Below are positions 41,038-43,058 of a stretch of DNA of 43,058 bases, piece by piece (the stretch's first letter is position 1; each line of letters starts with the position of its first letter). Source of the DNA: Verrucomicrobiota bacterium (GTDB lineage: Bacteria > Verrucomicrobiota > Verrucomicrobiia > Limisphaerales > UBA9464). The DNA is taken from the NCBI GenBank assembly GCA_016871615.1, contig VHCX01000027.1, positions 1 to 43,058 on the forward strand, written 5' to 3'. The translations under genes were made by a program, and so were the position numbers. A model generated the notes under the pieces. The model made no database searches and was not told the origin of the DNA. It saw nothing but the letters and a program-made list of their open reading frames with translations.

Positions 41038-42306
41038 ATGAACGCCCCCGAATCGTCGCCCCTGCCCCGTTGGGCCTGGCTCACCGTGTTCCTGCTGGCT
41101 CCGGTGGCGCTGCTCAACTACCTCGACCGCCAGATGCTCGCGGCCATGAAGGGTTCGGTGATGGCCGACCTCCCGGACATCGGATCCGAGGCCAATTGGG
41201 GGCGGATGCTCGGGCAGTTCAAGTGGGTGTACGCCTTCCTGAGCCCGGTGGGTGGCTGGATCGCCGACCGCTTCGGCCGACGGATCACCATCTGCGGCAG
41301 CCTCTTCGCCTGGTCGGCGGTGACCTGGTGGACCGGGCATGTCCATTCCTACGCCGAACTCCTCACCGCCCGGTCGCTGATGGGCCTGAGCGAGGCGTTC
41401 TACATCCCGGCGGCCCTGGCGCTCATCGCCGATTACCACACGGGCCCCACCCGGTCGCGGGCCGTGGGGGTGCACCAGATGGGCATCTATTGCGGGGTGA
41501 TCCTCGGCGGCTTCACCGGCTACGCGGCGGAGATGCCGGGGCTGGGATGGCGCGGGACCTTCGGCTGGAGCGGTCTGCTGGGCATGGGGCTGGCGGCGCC
41601 CCTGCTGCTGCTGCTCAAGGACCTGCCGCGAACCCCGGGGAGCGCCGACCGGGCCCCGGCCGGGCTCGGCACGGTGCGGGCGCTCCTGGGCAACCGATCG
41701 TTTCTCCTGCTGGTGATGTACTTCACGTTGCCCGCGCTGGCCGGCTGGGTGGTGCGCGACTGGATGCCGGCCATCTTGAAGTCGGAGTTCAAGATCGGCC
41801 AGGGCAAGGCCGGCGTGTCGGCGACCTTGTACTGGCAGGCCGCGGCGATCGTCGGCGCCTTCGCGGGCGGCTGGCTGGCCGACCGCCGGATGCGCTCGAC
41901 CCCCAGGGGCCGGATCCAGGTCAGCGCCCTGGGCATGGTGCTCATCATCCCGGCCATGTTCGGCGTGGGCTTCTCACCCCAGACCGGACACCTGTGGGTC
42001 GCCATCGCGTTCCTGGTCCTCTTCGGGCTGGGATGGGGATTCTTCGACAGCAACAACATGCCGATCCTCTGCCAGGTGGCTCCGCCCGAGCAGCGGGCCA
42101 CCGGCTACGGCCTGATGAACCTCGTGAGCATCAGTTGCGGCGGCCTGGCCGACTGGGGCTTCGGCATCCTCCGCGACCGGGGGCTGCCGCTGGCGGCGAT
42201 CTTCAGCGTGTTCGCCTCGGCCGCCGTGGTCTCCGTGGCCCTGGTGCTCATGATCCGGCCCACCGTGGGCGATGCGGAGGCCGGCCCCGGGGGTCGGACC
42301 ACCTGA
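41038..42306 (+). CDS. MFS transporter
   Basis: 422 residues with about 12 hydrophobic helices. LNYLDRQML in helix 1 and the loop 2-3 motif GGWIADRFGRR (72-82) place it in the major facilitator superfamily, near the anion:cation symporter/hexuronate group, whose members often begin with a YxDR motif. Substrate cannot be read directly; carboxylates or sugar acids are typical. ATG 41038 was chosen because the first helix follows after 12 residues. The PQQ-propeller gene starts 98 nt downstream on the same strand and may be co-transcribed. Confidence 0.92.
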   Translation: MNAPESSPLPRWAWLTVFLLAPVALLNYLDRQMLAAMKGSVMADLPDIGSEANWGRMLGQFKWVYAFLSPVGGWIADRFGRRITICGSLFAWSAVTWWTGHVHSYAELLTARSLMGLSEAFYIPAALALIADYHTGPTRSRAVGVHQMGIYCGVILGGFTGYAAEMPGLGWRGTFGWSGLLGMGLAAPLLLLLKDLPRTPGSADRAPAGLGTVRALLGNRSFLLLVMYFTLPALAGWVVRDWMPAILKSEFKIGQGKAGVSATLYWQAAAIVGAFAGGWLADRRMRSTPRGRIQVSALGMVLIIPAMFGVGFSPQTGHLWVAIAFLVLFGLGWGFFDSNNMPILCQVAPPEQRATGYGLMNLVSISCGGLADWGFGILRDRGLPLAAIFSVFASAAVVSVALVLMIRPTVGDAEAGPGGRTT

Positions 42307-42404
42307 ATCACCCGTCTGGAAAACCCGGCGGCGGCCGGAGGAACGACCCAGGATCGACGGCGGCGGGATTGACGGCAGCCGAGGCCGTGCGGGAGCGTTG
42401 ACGC

Positions 42405-43058
42405 ATGTTCCCGATCCTCACGGCCCGACGCCTCGCCCGTGCCCTCGCCGCCGCCCTCGCGCTGGGTCTCGCAGGCGGCCTGCCGACCCACGGGGCCACC
42501 GACTGGCCGCAGTGGCGCGGGCCCACCCGCACCGGGCACCCATCGACCGAGGAAGCCCCGCTGATCGCCCTGCCCGACTCGCCCAAGGTCGTCTGGTCGG
42601 TCGCGGCCGGACCGGGCTACGCCTCGCCCGTCGTGGCCGGGGACCTGGTCTTCGCGGCCGAGGCCCAGGAGGGCAAGGAAGTGGTGCGCGCGCTGGACGC
42701 AGCCTCGGGTACCGAGCGGTGGAAGGCCGTGGTGGACGACACCTTCACCGACTCGCAAGGTCCGGCCGCGCCGCGCTGTACGCCCGTGGTGTCCGAGGGG
42801 CGGGTCTTCGCCCAGTCATGCCGCGGACGCCTGGCCTGTTTCCGGGCCTCCGATGGAGAGGCGCTGTGGACGGTCGACTACACGAAGGACTTCGGGGCGG
42901 TCTTCGTGGGCGAGAAGGGCAACAGCCAGGGCGCCATGCGCCACGGCAACAACGGGTCGCCCTGGGTGGAACCGGGCTGGTTGTGGGCGTCGGCGGGATC
43001 CACCCACGGCGCGGGCCTGGTCGCCTTGGATCCGGCCACCGGAAAGGTCCGCTGGAAG
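42405..43058 (+). CDS. PQQ-type beta-propeller exported protein, 3' end beyond window
   Basis: The first 218 residues are visible and the frame is open to the window end. A signal peptide (about 1-30, LARALAAALALGLAGGL) is followed by WPQWRGPTRTG, the usual start of outer-membrane/periplasmic PQQ-like propeller proteins in Planctomycetes and Verrucomicrobia. Repeats of the form DAASGTERWKA, RASDGEALWTV and DPATGKVRWK are propeller blades. Such proteins act in the periplasm, often with hydrolases or as scaffolds; they need not bind PQQ. GGGAG lies about 10 nt before ATG 42405. Confidence 0.9.
   Translation, partial: MFPILTARRLARALAAALALGLAGGLPTHGATDWPQWRGPTRTGHPSTEEAPLIALPDSPKVVWSVAAGPGYASPVVAGDLVFAAEAQEGKEVVRALDAASGTERWKAVVDDTFTDSQGPAAPRCTPVVSEGRVFAQSCRGRLACFRASDGEALWTVDYTKDFGAVFVGEKGNSQGAMRHGNNGSPWVEPGWLWASAGSTHGAGLVALDPATGKVRWK

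Overview
The window reads as a piece of chromosome from a very GC-rich bacterium of the Planctomycetota-Verrucomicrobiota group, most likely Verrucomicrobiota. The reasons are two modules that pair a planctomycete-type cytochrome/DUF1549/DUF1553 protein with a DUF1501 protein, three type-II-pseudopilin-like proteins ending in an H-X9-DG motif, Tat-type signals on several secreted proteins, and few clear Shine-Dalgarno sites. This assignment rests on family knowledge and composition judged by eye, not on a database search. Most of the window is ordinary core chromosome. I see no insertion sequence, prophage, CRISPR array or defence island.

Layout. The 3' part of tRNA-Arg(CCT) opens the window (1-65). 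Next come ligA (minus), a pseudopilin-like gene (minus), and divergently a PIG-L deacetylase gene overlapping a larE-like gene (plus). A three-gene operon follows: ABC ATPase, FtsX-type permease and an AttH/CrtC-like exported protein (5518-10255). A minus-strand cytochrome/DUF1553-DUF1501 operon covers 10521-14902, followed by a small exported protein and a 3'-truncated N-acylglucosamine 2-epimerase remnant.

The middle (16.4-24.9 kb) is housekeeping: a stand-alone CoaB-like protein; a glmM-cupin-tRNA nucleotidyltransferase operon (minus); recQ (plus); argS and a PTS IIA-like gene (minus). A second DUF1553-DUF1501 module, with an added malectin-like domain, lies on the plus strand at 25045-29442. 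A membrane M50-type protease gene and a large SNF2-family helicase gene are divergent around 30.2 kb. trxB and a rhodanese gene form a minus-strand pair at 33.8-35.1 kb.

The last part holds a possible 60-residue exported peptide gene, an exported alpha/beta hydrolase, a Tat-exported glycosylasparaginase, a GYF-domain membrane protein, two convergent pseudopilin-like genes, an MFS transporter and the start of a PQQ-type beta-propeller protein cut by the window end. The exported hydrolase, asparaginase, DUF1501/DUF1553 and propeller proteins fit an organism that processes polymers or glycoconjugates outside the cytoplasm; that is inference.

No clearly new multi-gene system stands out. The most useful leads are candidate leaderless promoters placing TAGC-type -10 boxes 6-7 nt before start codons, the truncated epimerase, extra segments in LigA, the small-peptide gene with a near-ideal ribosome binding site, the orphan PIG-L/LarE pair, and the two DUF1553/DUF1501 modules with different architectures.
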